Assembly: GCA_913051905.1 (NCBI GenBank)
Contig: CAJXBY010000044.1
Span: 1 to 16,775 of the forward strand
Source: an uncultured Gammaproteobacteria bacterium
Lineage (GTDB): Bacteria; Pseudomonadota; Gammaproteobacteria; Arenicellales; UBA868
DNA: 16,775 nucleotides
Direction: 5' to 3'
This document shows positions 6,990-13,094 of the stretch, piece by piece. The first letter of the stretch is position 1. Each line of letters starts with the position of its first letter. The notes under the pieces were generated by a model, which had not been told where the DNA came from, made no database searches, and was given only the letters and a program-made list of their open reading frames with translations. The position numbers and the translations under genes were made by a program.

Positions 6990-7937
6990 ATGAAGCTCGC
7001 GGTTCTGGATGATCATCAGAATGTCGCCCTTGAGGTCGCGGACTGGACACGGATAGAGCCGGCTGTGGACATTTCCGTCTTTAATACACATCTGGGTGAT
7101 GTTGATTCCATCGCGCGAGCCCTCGACGGGTTCGACATTGTTGTGGCAATGCGGGAGAGGACCCCATTCCCCCGGCAATTGCTCGAACGACTGCCCAAGC
7201 TGTCCCTGCTGGTGACGACCGGAATGCGTAATCTCGCAATCGATACTGTAGCGGCCCGTGAGCTGGGTATCGATGTGTGCGGCACACCGATGCTCGGTTA
7301 TCCCGCCGCCGAGCACACCTGGGCGCTGATCCTGGCGCTGGTCAAACAGGTCTCGGCAGAAGACTCGATCATGCACGAGGGCGGCTGGCAGCAGGGTCTG
7401 TCGACGGGTCTGCGAAACAACACGCTGGGTATTATTGGCCTGGGCAAGCTGGGTGCCCAGGTGGCTGCAGTCGGGCTGGCTTTTGGAATGAAAGTGCTGG
7501 CCTGGAGCGCCAATCTCACCTCCGAACACTGCGCCGAGCACGGTGTGATCCGGGTTGAACTAAAAGATCTGCTTGCGTCATCGGATATTGTCACGATTCA
7601 CCAGGTTCTGTCAGATCGAACCCGGGGATTGATCGGTGCGGATGAGTTCGCCCGGATGAAATCCACGGCCTATCTGGTGAATACGGCCAGAGGGCCGATT
7701 GTTCAGGAGAGCGCACTGATCGCCGCACTGCAAAACGGCACCATCGCCGGTGCCGGGCTTGATGTGTACGACAGCGAACCCCTGTCGCCGGATCACCCGC
7801 TGCGTAGTTTGAATAACGCAGTGCTGACCGGGCACACTGGTTACGTCATGAGGGAAAACTATGTTAAGGGTTACAGCGGAGCGGTAGAGAACGTCCTTGC
7901 TTGGCTGAACCGAAAACCGATCCGGTTGCTTAACTGA
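6990..7937 (+). CDS. D-2-hydroxyacid dehydrogenase family protein
   Basis: Cytoplasmic NAD(P)-dependent oxidoreductase of the D-isomer 2-hydroxyacid dehydrogenase family, 315 residues. It interconverts a (R)-2-hydroxyacid and a 2-ketoacid. The N-terminus (MKLAVLDDHQNVAL) and the block MRERTPFPRQLLERLP (54-69) with TTGMRN (76-81) mark a phosphoglycerate-dehydrogenase-like subgroup. The nucleotide-binding motif is GLGKLG (150-155). The catalytic Arg234 (NTARGP), Glu263 (DSEP) and His282 (TGHTG) are all present, so it should be active. The ribosome binding site is weak (GGGGAT, 6978-6983). The next gene, a haloacid-dehalogenase-like hydrolase, follows after 29 bases in the same direction, so they are probably co-transcribed and act in one pathway. 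Serine biosynthesis is less likely because the ACT domain is missing and the protein is short. Confidence 0.9.
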   Translation: MKLAVLDDHQNVALEVADWTRIEPAVDISVFNTHLGDVDSIARALDGFDIVVAMRERTPFPRQLLERLPKLSLLVTTGMRNLAIDTVAARELGIDVCGTPMLGYPAAEHTWALILALVKQVSAEDSIMHEGGWQQGLSTGLRNNTLGIIGLGKLGAQVAAVGLAFGMKVLAWSANLTSEHCAEHGVIRVELKDLLASSDIVTIHQVLSDRTRGLIGADEFARMKSTAYLVNTARGPIVQESALIAALQNGTIAGAGLDVYDSEPLSPDHPLRSLNNAVLTGHTGYVMRENYVKGYSGAVENVLAWLNRKPIRLLN

Positions 7938-7966
7938 GATCATCAAAAGAAGAAGAGAAACAAAGC

Positions 7967-8689
7967 ATGCCGATGAATTGGCAGAATGAATTGAAAGCGG
8001 TCACCTTCGATGTGTTCGGCACAGTGGTGGACTGGCGAAGCAGTATTGCCCGGGAAGTCAACAGTCTTGCCGAGGCCAAGGGGTTCTCGGTCGATGGTAC
8101 GGAATTTGCCAGCGCCTGGCGGGCTCTGTATCAGCCTGCGATGTCCAGAGTCCGTTCCGGTGAATTGTCATTTACCCGGTTAGACGTGCTGCACCGAATG
8201 AACCTTGATCAGGTTCTGGAACAGTTCGGTATCGAGGAATTATCCGAAGCCGAAAAACAGGACTTGAACCGGGCATGGCATCGACTCAGTCCCTGGCCGG
8301 ATGCGGTGCGGGGTCTGACCCGAATCAAGAACAGATTTATTGTTGGCTCATTGTCAAACGGGAACGTGGCATTGATCGTCAACATGGCCAAGCACGCAGG
8401 CCTGCCGTGGGATGTTGTACTCGGGGCGGAGATTGCCGGGCATTACAAACCGCAGCCAGAGGCTTACCTCAAATCAGCCGGAGTGCTCGATCTGGAACCC
8501 CGCCAGTGCATGCTCGTTGCCGCCCATAACAGTGACCTTTTGGCCGCCGCCGCATGCGGTTTCAAAACAGCATTTGTTCCGCGTCCGACCGAATATGGCC
8601 CGGATCAGGTCACTGACCAGTCACCCGAAGCCGATTTCGACATCGTGGCAGAGGATTTTGTGGAACTTGCCGTTCACCTTGGGTGCTGA
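7967..8689 (+). CDS. Type II haloacid dehalogenase-like hydrolase (HAD superfamily)
   Basis: Soluble HAD-superfamily hydrolase of the L-2-haloacid dehalogenase type, 240 residues, normal for the family. Motif I is FDVFGT with nucleophile Asp15 and Thr19. A helical cap (about 25-110) contains WRALYQPAMSR. Motif II is SLSNGN with Ser130-Asn131, and motif III has Lys161 in HYKPQPEAY with Tyr167. Motif IV is VAAHNSD with Asp190. True L-2-haloacid dehalogenases have SSNAWD at this place, so Ser and Asn of the active site are replaced here by Ala185 and His187. It may still dehalogenate, or be a phosphatase of this branch. AGAAGAAGAG (7948-7957) is an acceptable ribosome binding site for ATG 7967; ATG 7973 is an alternative. 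It follows the dehydrogenase gene and converges with the next, opposite gene. Confidence 0.85.
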   Translation: MPMNWQNELKAVTFDVFGTVVDWRSSIAREVNSLAEAKGFSVDGTEFASAWRALYQPAMSRVRSGELSFTRLDVLHRMNLDQVLEQFGIEELSEAEKQDLNRAWHRLSPWPDAVRGLTRIKNRFIVGSLSNGNVALIVNMAKHAGLPWDVVLGAEIAGHYKPQPEAYLKSAGVLDLEPRQCMLVAAHNSDLLAAAACGFKTAFVPRPTEYGPDQVTDQSPEADFDIVAEDFVELAVHLGC

Positions 8690-8693
8690 ATCT

Positions 8694-8713
8694 AATCCGC
8701 CTACAGGTGGATT
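8694..8713. terminator. Hairpin between convergent genes
   Basis: AATCCGCC (8694-8701), loop TACA, GGTGGATT (8706-8713): eight pairs with one G-U, lying in the 33-base gap between two convergent genes. The position suits a bidirectional terminator, but neither strand has a clear T-run after it, so termination would be inefficient or the role different. Confidence 0.4.
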
Positions 8714-8722
8714 CGGGATTGA

Positions 8723-9097
8723 CTAACTGCCAGATTCTTCGTCAGGTATTTTCGGCCAGCGTGCCAGGAAAGCCTCGATGGCATCACACGCCGGTTGGGC
8801 CACATCGCCGAGCTTCTTGGCCTTGAGAAAAATGATGGCCAATGTCGCGCTGCTTAGGCCGGCCTGATCACTGCCTTTGCGGGCCGTGCGGTGTGTTTCC
8901 CGCAGCCACCGGGGGACTTTGCCAGGATCTGCCCCACTACTGATTTCGGTCTTTGCCCTTTCCAGGTGCTTGTCGGTGAGTGCGGTGATTTTGCCTAGAT
9001 GGCGGTCGGTATAGGCACTTTCATCAGAACGAATAATAGCCTTGGTATCCCGGATTATCTGCCGGGCCTGGCCTTTCTTGCCGAATATGCCGAGCAT
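8723..9097 (-). CDS. Small hypothetical protein, 124 residues
   Basis: I do not recognise this protein. It has no signal peptide or membrane segment and looks mostly helical. The N-terminal half is rich in Lys and Arg (for example GKKGQARQIIRDTKAIIRS), and residues 61-72 hold VPRWLRETHRTA. There is one Cys (104) and an acidic tail (PDEESGS). Codon choice is GC-rich in third position and resembles the neighbours, which supports a real gene. It starts 33 bases after the glutathione S-transferase stop on the same strand, so the two are probably one transcript. The only ribosome-binding hint is AGG about 11 bases upstream. Its function is unknown. Confidence 0.65.
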   Translation of the reverse strand: MLGIFGKKGQARQIIRDTKAIIRSDESAYTDRHLGKITALTDKHLERAKTEISSGADPGKVPRWLRETHRTARKGSDQAGLSSATLAIIFLKAKKLGDVAQPACDAIEAFLARWPKIPDEESGS

Positions 9098-9130
9098 CGT
9101 CAGGACCTGGACTACACCCGTTGACCCGTG

Positions 9131-9751
9131 TCAGGTCAGCCCGACCATGACGTTGCTCTGGAACGTCGGTCTTTGGGTCAACAGTTGATACCAACGGGCA
9201 AGGTCAGGCATCTCCTTGCGTTCGATTTCGAGATTGAACCAGCGGTAAACCATGATCCCCAGCGGAATGTCAGCCATAGAAAAATCCTCACCGCCGACGA
9301 ACCTCGAGGTCGACAGCCGGGTGTCGAGCATACCCAATGCTTCTTCCAGCCGATCGCGGGCTGCTGAGATGGCGTCAGCATCACGGTCTTCGGGAGCGGT
9401 GCGTATCAGCCCCAAGAAAACGGGGACAATAGCCGGACCGACGACAGTCTGCTGCCAGTCCATCCACTGCTCGGCCACCGCCATTCCCACGGGATCACCC
9501 GGCAACAGCGCGTTGGGCGCGTGTTTACGTACCAGGTATCTGACGATCACATTGGATTCCCAGAGCACGATATCACCGTCCAACAGGGTGGGCACCAGCC
9601 CGTTGGGGTTCATCGCCAGGTACTGCGATTCGCGGTTACCGCCAAACGGTCCCCCGATATCGTCACGCTCGTAGGACAGGCCCAGTTCGTCGCAGGCCCA
9701 CAACACTTTCTGGACGTTAGAGGAGTTGTTTCGACCGAGAATTTTCAGCAT
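9131..9751 (-). CDS. Glutathione S-transferase family protein
   Basis: Cytosolic glutathione S-transferase, 206 residues. The N-terminal thioredoxin-like domain (1-80) opens with MLKILGRNNSSNVQKVLWAC, the beta-like pattern in which Ser10/Ser11 can activate glutathione. It then shows NGLVPTL with the cis-proline and WESNVIVRYL, whose Glu-Ser binds the glutathione glutamyl group. The helical C-terminal domain has FVGGEDFSMADIPLG (N-capping box). A GGAGGA (bases 9762-9767) sits 10 bases before the ATG, so the start is secure. The likely role is conjugation or glutathione-dependent dehalogenation, isomerisation or detoxification; the substrate is unknown. A promoter-like TATAAT and a palindrome lie upstream, and a small unknown gene follows downstream. 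Confidence 0.92.
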   Translation of the reverse strand: MLKILGRNNSSNVQKVLWACDELGLSYERDDIGGPFGGNRESQYLAMNPNGLVPTLLDGDIVLWESNVIVRYLVRKHAPNALLPGDPVGMAVAEQWMDWQQTVVGPAIVPVFLGLIRTAPEDRDADAISAARDRLEEALGMLDTRLSTSRFVGGEDFSMADIPLGIMVYRWFNLEIERKEMPDLARWYQLLTQRPTFQSNVMVGLT

Positions 9752-9793
9752 TGGATGATTGTCCTCCGGTGAGTTGTACGGAGACTGGTTGGA

Positions 9794-9808
9794 CTGAAAC
9801 TGTTTCAG
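9794..9808. promoter_or_regulatory. 15-base palindrome upstream of the glutathione S-transferase gene
   Basis: CTGAAAC-T-GTTTCAG, perfect 7-base arms around one centre base. It lies between the TATAAT box (9832-9837) and the ribosome binding site of the gene, about 15-30 bases after the expected transcription start. The form and place suit a repressor operator (for example a TetR- or MarR-type dimer). No regulator gene is visible nearby. Confidence 0.5.
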
Positions 9809-9831
9809 CCGATTCGATGGGTACAGACGTC

Positions 9832-9837
9832 ATTATA
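9832..9837 (-). promoter_or_regulatory. -10 box (TATAAT) for the glutathione S-transferase unit
   Basis: The minus strand reads TATAAT, a perfect -10 hexamer, about 80 bases before the start codon and just after the MFS gene stop. The -35 region is poor: the best I see is AAGACT at a 19-base spacing, overlapping the small dyad AGAC-CA-GTCT (9852-9861). A weak or regulated promoter is likely. Confidence 0.4.
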
Positions 9838-9860
9838 GCGGCGCCCGGGTTAGACCAGTC

Positions 9861-11087
9861 TTAGGGTTTGCCGCGTTTCGTCTCTGGAGGCAGCCAGTAG
9901 ACAATCAGATTGGCGAGAAGAATGGTCCCGGCCAGGCAGTAGAACACCGCAACCAGCCCGTAGCGATCAGCGACCAGACCGCCCAGCGGTAGCATGATTG
10001 TGGTCAAAAGTGCTTGGGTGCCGAAGAGGATACTGGTGGCACTGCCAGCGATATTGGGTGGGGCAAGGTCCATCATCCAGCTGTGAATGACCGGTCTGAC
10101 TGCAAACAGCGCAAACCCCAGCACCGAGACGGTGGCGACAATGATGAGATCATTCCGGGTCAGCGTCATCGTGGCAATGACAACGGTGGTGACAGACAAA
10201 CCGGCAAGGACCACCGGCCGCCGACCGACCCGGTCCGACCAGGCGCCTGCAATCGGGGAAGCGATCAGCCCGCCGGCCTGTAGGGCCATCATCGTAACAC
10301 CCAGCCACAACGGTCCCGAGTCGAGTTCATTGACGAGGTAAAGGGGCAGGAAGACGTACAGGCCATTCTGGGCGATGTTACGCATGCCGGACATGACGCA
10401 AAGCGCTAGGATCGTTCGGTCTCTCGCTATCCGCCCCACCTGAACCAGATAGTCCCGAATTCCATTGTGGTTGTCCCGGACCCCACCGGTGTTGCCGACC
10501 GAGTGGCGCAGAAACAGCATCAGAATGGCGGCGATGACAAAGACCGGAACGGCGCCGGTCAATGCGGTGCCCTGCCAGCTGAGTACCACCAGTAGCGCCC
10601 CTGCCGCAAGAGGTGCCAGCGTGTCGCCCAGATTCGCACAAAGCGCGTGCACAGACAGGGCATAGCCCCGGTTCCTAGGGTAATGCTCTGAGAGGTAGGC
10701 GATGGCAGGCGGATGCCAGAGGTTGTTAGAAGCACCGAGCAGGACTACCAGTCCGGTGAGGATCAGAAACTCATGAGTCAGACCGAAGCCCAGTAATGCC
10801 ACCCCGCCGATCAACAAAGAGGAGACCTGATAGACGATTCGCCTGCCTGTGACGTCCACGGCGAGTCCACTGCCAAAATTAGCGACCAGGGCGCTGAGAT
10901 GAAATACTGAGACCAGGAAACCGGTGTCCGTGTAGGACAGGCCGATGTCTCGGGCCACAAAAGGTAGCAACAGATAGAAGAACGCCGCTATCCAGTGCGT
11001 TGTACCGTGTCCAAGCCCGACCAGAAAAGCCGGCCCCTGCTTTGCCAAAGGAACACCGGTGAGCCGCCCGACAGATTCCAGTAACAC
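9861..11087 (-). CDS. Major facilitator superfamily transporter (possibly Fsr-like exporter)
   Basis: Inner-membrane secondary transporter of 408 residues with about 12 helices. The opening FLVGLGHGTTHWIAAFFYLL is followed by IGLSYTDTGFLVSVFHLSA and the loop 2-3 region GLAVDVTGRR. The second half repeats this as AWSDRVGRRPV. The motif VHALCANLGDTLAPLAAG and the overall pattern recall the fosmidomycin-resistance (Fsr) branch of exporters, but this is an impression. The start is a GTG at 11087. The near-perfect ribosome binding site GGAGGTGAT (11091-11099) sits just before it, so the start is well supported. It diverges from a CoA-transferase gene, with 177 bases between them. The neighbourhood suggests transport of a small organic acid or export of a toxic intermediate. 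Confidence 0.88.
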   Translation of the reverse strand: MLLESVGRLTGVPLAKQGPAFLVGLGHGTTHWIAAFFYLLLPFVARDIGLSYTDTGFLVSVFHLSALVANFGSGLAVDVTGRRIVYQVSSLLIGGVALLGFGLTHEFLILTGLVVLLGASNNLWHPPAIAYLSEHYPRNRGYALSVHALCANLGDTLAPLAAGALLVVLSWQGTALTGAVPVFVIAAILMLFLRHSVGNTGGVRDNHNGIRDYLVQVGRIARDRTILALCVMSGMRNIAQNGLYVFLPLYLVNELDSGPLWLGVTMMALQAGGLIASPIAGAWSDRVGRRPVVLAGLSVTTVVIATMTLTRNDLIIVATVSVLGFALFAVRPVIHSWMMDLAPPNIAGSATSILFGTQALLTTIMLPLGGLVADRYGLVAVFYCLAGTILLANLIVYWLPPETKRGKP

Positions 11088-11264
11088 TGAATCACCTCCA
11101 ATAAACCGCGGCCACCTTAACGCCGGGGTATCGGTGATACAACCCCGCCGACCGATGATACCGCCGACGACGGCGAGGCCCTTTTAGGGCAAAATAATCG
11201 GTAAATCAAATCTTGGTCAGGTTATCCGGCAAAGCCCGCACATCGGGCTCTATAGGAGAATGAT
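11088..11264. promoter_or_regulatory. Divergent intergenic region between MFS and CoA-transferase genes
   Basis: This 177-base region must hold promoters for both directions, but I find no strong sigma-70 box. It is rich in dyads: GGGGTATC with GATACAACCCC (bulged) around 11126-11147, CGCCG-ACGA-CGGCG around 11162-11175, and GCCC-TTTTA-GGGC around 11177-11189. The AT-rich stretch after the last (about 11190-11220) is the likeliest promoter zone. Confidence 0.35.
11233..11249 (+). other. Hairpin directly before the CoA-transferase ribosome binding site
   Basis: AGCCCG (11233-11238), loop CACAT, CGGGCT (11244-11249), a perfect 6-base-pair stem in the leader. The ribosome binding site AGGAGA (11254-11259) starts only four bases later. 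It may stabilise the leader or influence ribosome access. Confidence 0.4.
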
Positions 11265-12458
11265 ATGACGCAACCGACAATCGGGATGCCGCTGGCGCGG
11301 TTTACTGTACTGGACATCACCCGGGTCCGATCCGGACCGACTGCGGTCCGGCAACTGGCAGACTGGGGTGCCAACGTTATCAAGATCGAATCACCAGCGC
11401 ATTTGAATACCGAGAGAGGCATGGGTGGCGCCAGGCACGGCCCCGATTTTCAGAACATTCACCGTAACAAGCGGAGTATGACCCTGAACCTCAAGGATCC
11501 TAAGGGGCATGCGGCACTGATGCGGATGGTCGAACAGGCAGATGTGGTCGCTGAGAACTTTCGGCCCGACGTGAAAAATAGACTGGGCCTTGATTACGCG
11601 TCACTTGCGCAGAAAAATCCCGGGATCGTTCTGGCCAGTATCTCCGGATTTGGTCAGGATGGTCCGTACGCCAATCGACCAGGGTTTGACCAGGTCGCCC
11701 AGGGGATGGGGGGGCTAATGTCCATTACCGGATTGCCCGGTCAGGGACCGGTAAGGGTGGGTGTGCCCATTGCCGACCTGGCGGCCGGCATGTACACCGC
11801 CATCGGTATTCTCATCGCGCTGCTGCAGCGTGAAGAGACCGGCCGTGGACAGTGGGTTCACACCTCTCTGCTGGAAGCACAGATTGCGATGCTGGATTTT
11901 CAGGCAGCACGATGGCTGATCGAAGGGCAGGTACCGCCCCAGGCCGGCAACAACCATCCGACCAGTATACCGACCGGTGTGTTCGAGACCGCCGACGGAC
12001 ACATCAACATCGCCTCAGCGGGCGAAACCATGTGGCAGAGACTCTGTGCCGTCTTGGAGGCGCCGGCGTTACTCGAGAACCCCGATTATGCGACCGAGGA
12101 GTTGCGGCTCGAGCATCGGGATGACCTTAACGCTGATCTGGCCGGATATCTTAAGAACCGCAGCAGCCGGGAGTGGATAGATGCTCTAAATGATACCGGT
12201 GTCCCCTGCGGTCCGATTTATGCAATAGACGAAATGTTTGCAGATCCCCAGGTGACTCACATGGGTATGGCGCAGCCGGTTCGGCATCCTGATCTGGGCA
12301 ACATTCATGTGGTCAAGAATGCCGTCAATTTAAGCGGTGCTCCAGAGTTTCCCTACCAGCCAACACCCGAGCGGGGTGAACACACCGACACCGTGCTCTC
12401 CGAGTTCGGTTATAGCGAACAGGAGATCGCGGAGTTGCGGGAGGTTGGAGCTGTCTGA
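11265..12458 (+). CDS. Class III CoA-transferase (CaiB/BaiF family)
   Basis: Cytosolic class III CoA-transferase, 397 residues, full length. It moves CoA between acyl-CoA and a free carboxylic acid through an aspartyl-CoA anhydride. The catalytic Asp171 is in GVPIADLAAGMY (166-177). Other family blocks are VLDITRVRSGP (15-25), QLADWGANVIKIE (30-42) and the long N-terminal block ENFRPDVKNRLGLDYASL (97-114). ISGFGQDGPYANRPGFD (126-142) is also typical. AGGAGA five bases before the ATG supports the start. It converges with a MaoC-type hydratase, so the two probably belong to the same acyl-CoA pathway although transcribed towards each other. Family members act on formate/oxalate, carnitine, succinate/mesaconate, glutarate or bile acids; the substrate here is open. 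Confidence 0.94.
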   Translation: MTQPTIGMPLARFTVLDITRVRSGPTAVRQLADWGANVIKIESPAHLNTERGMGGARHGPDFQNIHRNKRSMTLNLKDPKGHAALMRMVEQADVVAENFRPDVKNRLGLDYASLAQKNPGIVLASISGFGQDGPYANRPGFDQVAQGMGGLMSITGLPGQGPVRVGVPIADLAAGMYTAIGILIALLQREETGRGQWVHTSLLEAQIAMLDFQAARWLIEGQVPPQAGNNHPTSIPTGVFETADGHINIASAGETMWQRLCAVLEAPALLENPDYATEELRLEHRDDLNADLAGYLKNRSSREWIDALNDTGVPCGPIYAIDEMFADPQVTHMGMAQPVRHPDLGNIHVVKNAVNLSGAPEFPYQPTPERGEHTDTVLSEFGYSEQEIAELREVGAV

Positions 12459-12474
12459 AACAGCCTGATTCAGA
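12454..12474. other. Dyad covering both stop codons of convergent genes
   Basis: TCTGAA (12454-12459) and TTCAGA (12469-12474) are perfect complements around a 9-base loop. The TGA of the CoA-transferase lies in the left arm and the TGA of the MaoC gene (on the other strand) in the right arm. There is no T-run, so it is a weak bidirectional terminator at best. Confidence 0.3.
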
Positions 12475-12949
12475 TCGGGCGTTTCCGGATCAGGTAACGC
12501 TGGGTACCCTCGAACACCAGCGTGTCTTCCTGGTTGTGAATGGTAGTCCGCATAGTGATGACACCGGTACTGCGTTGCTCGGTGAGGTCGGTGATTTCCA
12601 GCAGAGGGTACAAGGTGTTGCCGCGGTATACGGGTTTTAGAAACCGTCCTGTGGCTTCGATCATGCCGATCAGTGAATTGGCAACTTCGCTGGGAAACGT
12701 ACCGGCACCGGCAGCGGTCTGGATCATGACCTGAAGGCCGTGGGCCAGAAGTTCTTCGTGGCCGCGCTCCCGGCAGAACTCGACATCGTAGTGGATCGGG
12801 TCGTTGTCACCCGATGCGGCCTGGAACATCGCAAACAGGCCGCTGGTCTGGGTACGTGAAGGAATGATGTACTGGTCGCCGATGGAAAAGTCCTCGAAAT
12901 ACTTCGAAGGCCGCAACTCTCTTCTACCCCGCTGCCTGGCTTCATCCAT
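12470..12949 (-). CDS. MaoC family hydratase/dehydratase (hot-dog fold)
   Basis: Acyl-CoA hydratase-like protein with a single hot-dog domain, 159 residues from the start chosen here. The hydratase-2 motif is ASGDNDPIHYD (45-55), with the catalytic pair Asp48 and His53. The canonical motif reads GDxNPxH; here the Asn is Asp50. After it comes the typical HGLQVMIQTAAG helix. The frame is open further upstream, but GGAGG (12956-12960) is six bases before ATG 12949 and directly abuts ATG 12955, so 12949 is the better start (12955 would add two residues). It probably adds water to, or removes it from, an enoyl-CoA or similar thioester. The facing CoA-transferase suggests a shared acyl-CoA route. 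Confidence 0.87.
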   Translation of the reverse strand: MDEARQRGRRELRPSKYFEDFSIGDQYIIPSRTQTSGLFAMFQAASGDNDPIHYDVEFCRERGHEELLAHGLQVMIQTAAGAGTFPSEVANSLIGMIEATGRFLKPVYRGNTLYPLLEITDLTEQRSTGVITMRTTIHNQEDTLVFEGTQRYLIRKRPI

Positions 12950-12983
12950 TATCATCCTCCAGAGATCACTGGTGTCGAGGGTC

Positions 12984-13013
12984 ACTATACAGGGCTTACA
13001 GGCGGCCTGACGA
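12984..13013 (-). promoter_or_regulatory. Possible sigma-70 promoter for the MaoC gene
   Basis: On the minus strand TCGTCA (13008-13013), an 18-base spacer and TATAGT (12984-12989) match -35 at 4/6 and -10 at 5/6. A start near 12977 would give a leader of about 28 bases ending at the GGAGG site. Two palindromes lie 20-60 bases upstream. Confidence 0.35.
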
Positions 13014-13033
13014 ACAGGATTAAGCGGGCTATT

Positions 13034-13047
13034 CTCTTCATGAAGAG
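13034..13047. promoter_or_regulatory. Perfect 14-base palindrome upstream of the MaoC gene
   Basis: CTCTTCATGAAGAG is its own reverse complement. It lies upstream of the candidate promoter of the MaoC gene, centred about 63 bases before the predicted transcription start, where an activator might bind. A second dyad with the same CTTC/GAAG half sites follows at 13061. Confidence 0.45.
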
Positions 13048-13060
13048 CGCCTGGCATCGG

Positions 13061-13071
13061 GCTTCAGAAGC
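13061..13071. promoter_or_regulatory. Second dyad with CTTC/GAAG half sites
   Basis: GCTTC-A-GAAGC, perfect 5-base arms around one base. Its centre is about 25.5 bases from the centre of the 13034 palindrome. It lies just downstream of the EamA-type gene stop (13095) on the other side. It could be a second regulator site or part of a 3' end structure. Confidence 0.35.
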
Positions 13072-13094
13072 GTGTCGATAATCCGCTGATGTAG

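Noticed and set aside
6873..7541. 222-codon open frame on the minus strand over the D-2-hydroxyacid dehydrogenase
   Set aside because: It is antisense to a gene with complete catalytic motifs. The translation shows no domain and is rich in Gln, Arg and His, as expected of a mirror frame.
1..11087. Phosphonate or fosmidomycin-related cluster, from a PEP-mutase-like gene and an Fsr-like exporter
   Set aside because: The first enzyme has the lyase CGH loop, the genes are about 9 kb apart, and no phosphonate biosynthesis partner is present.
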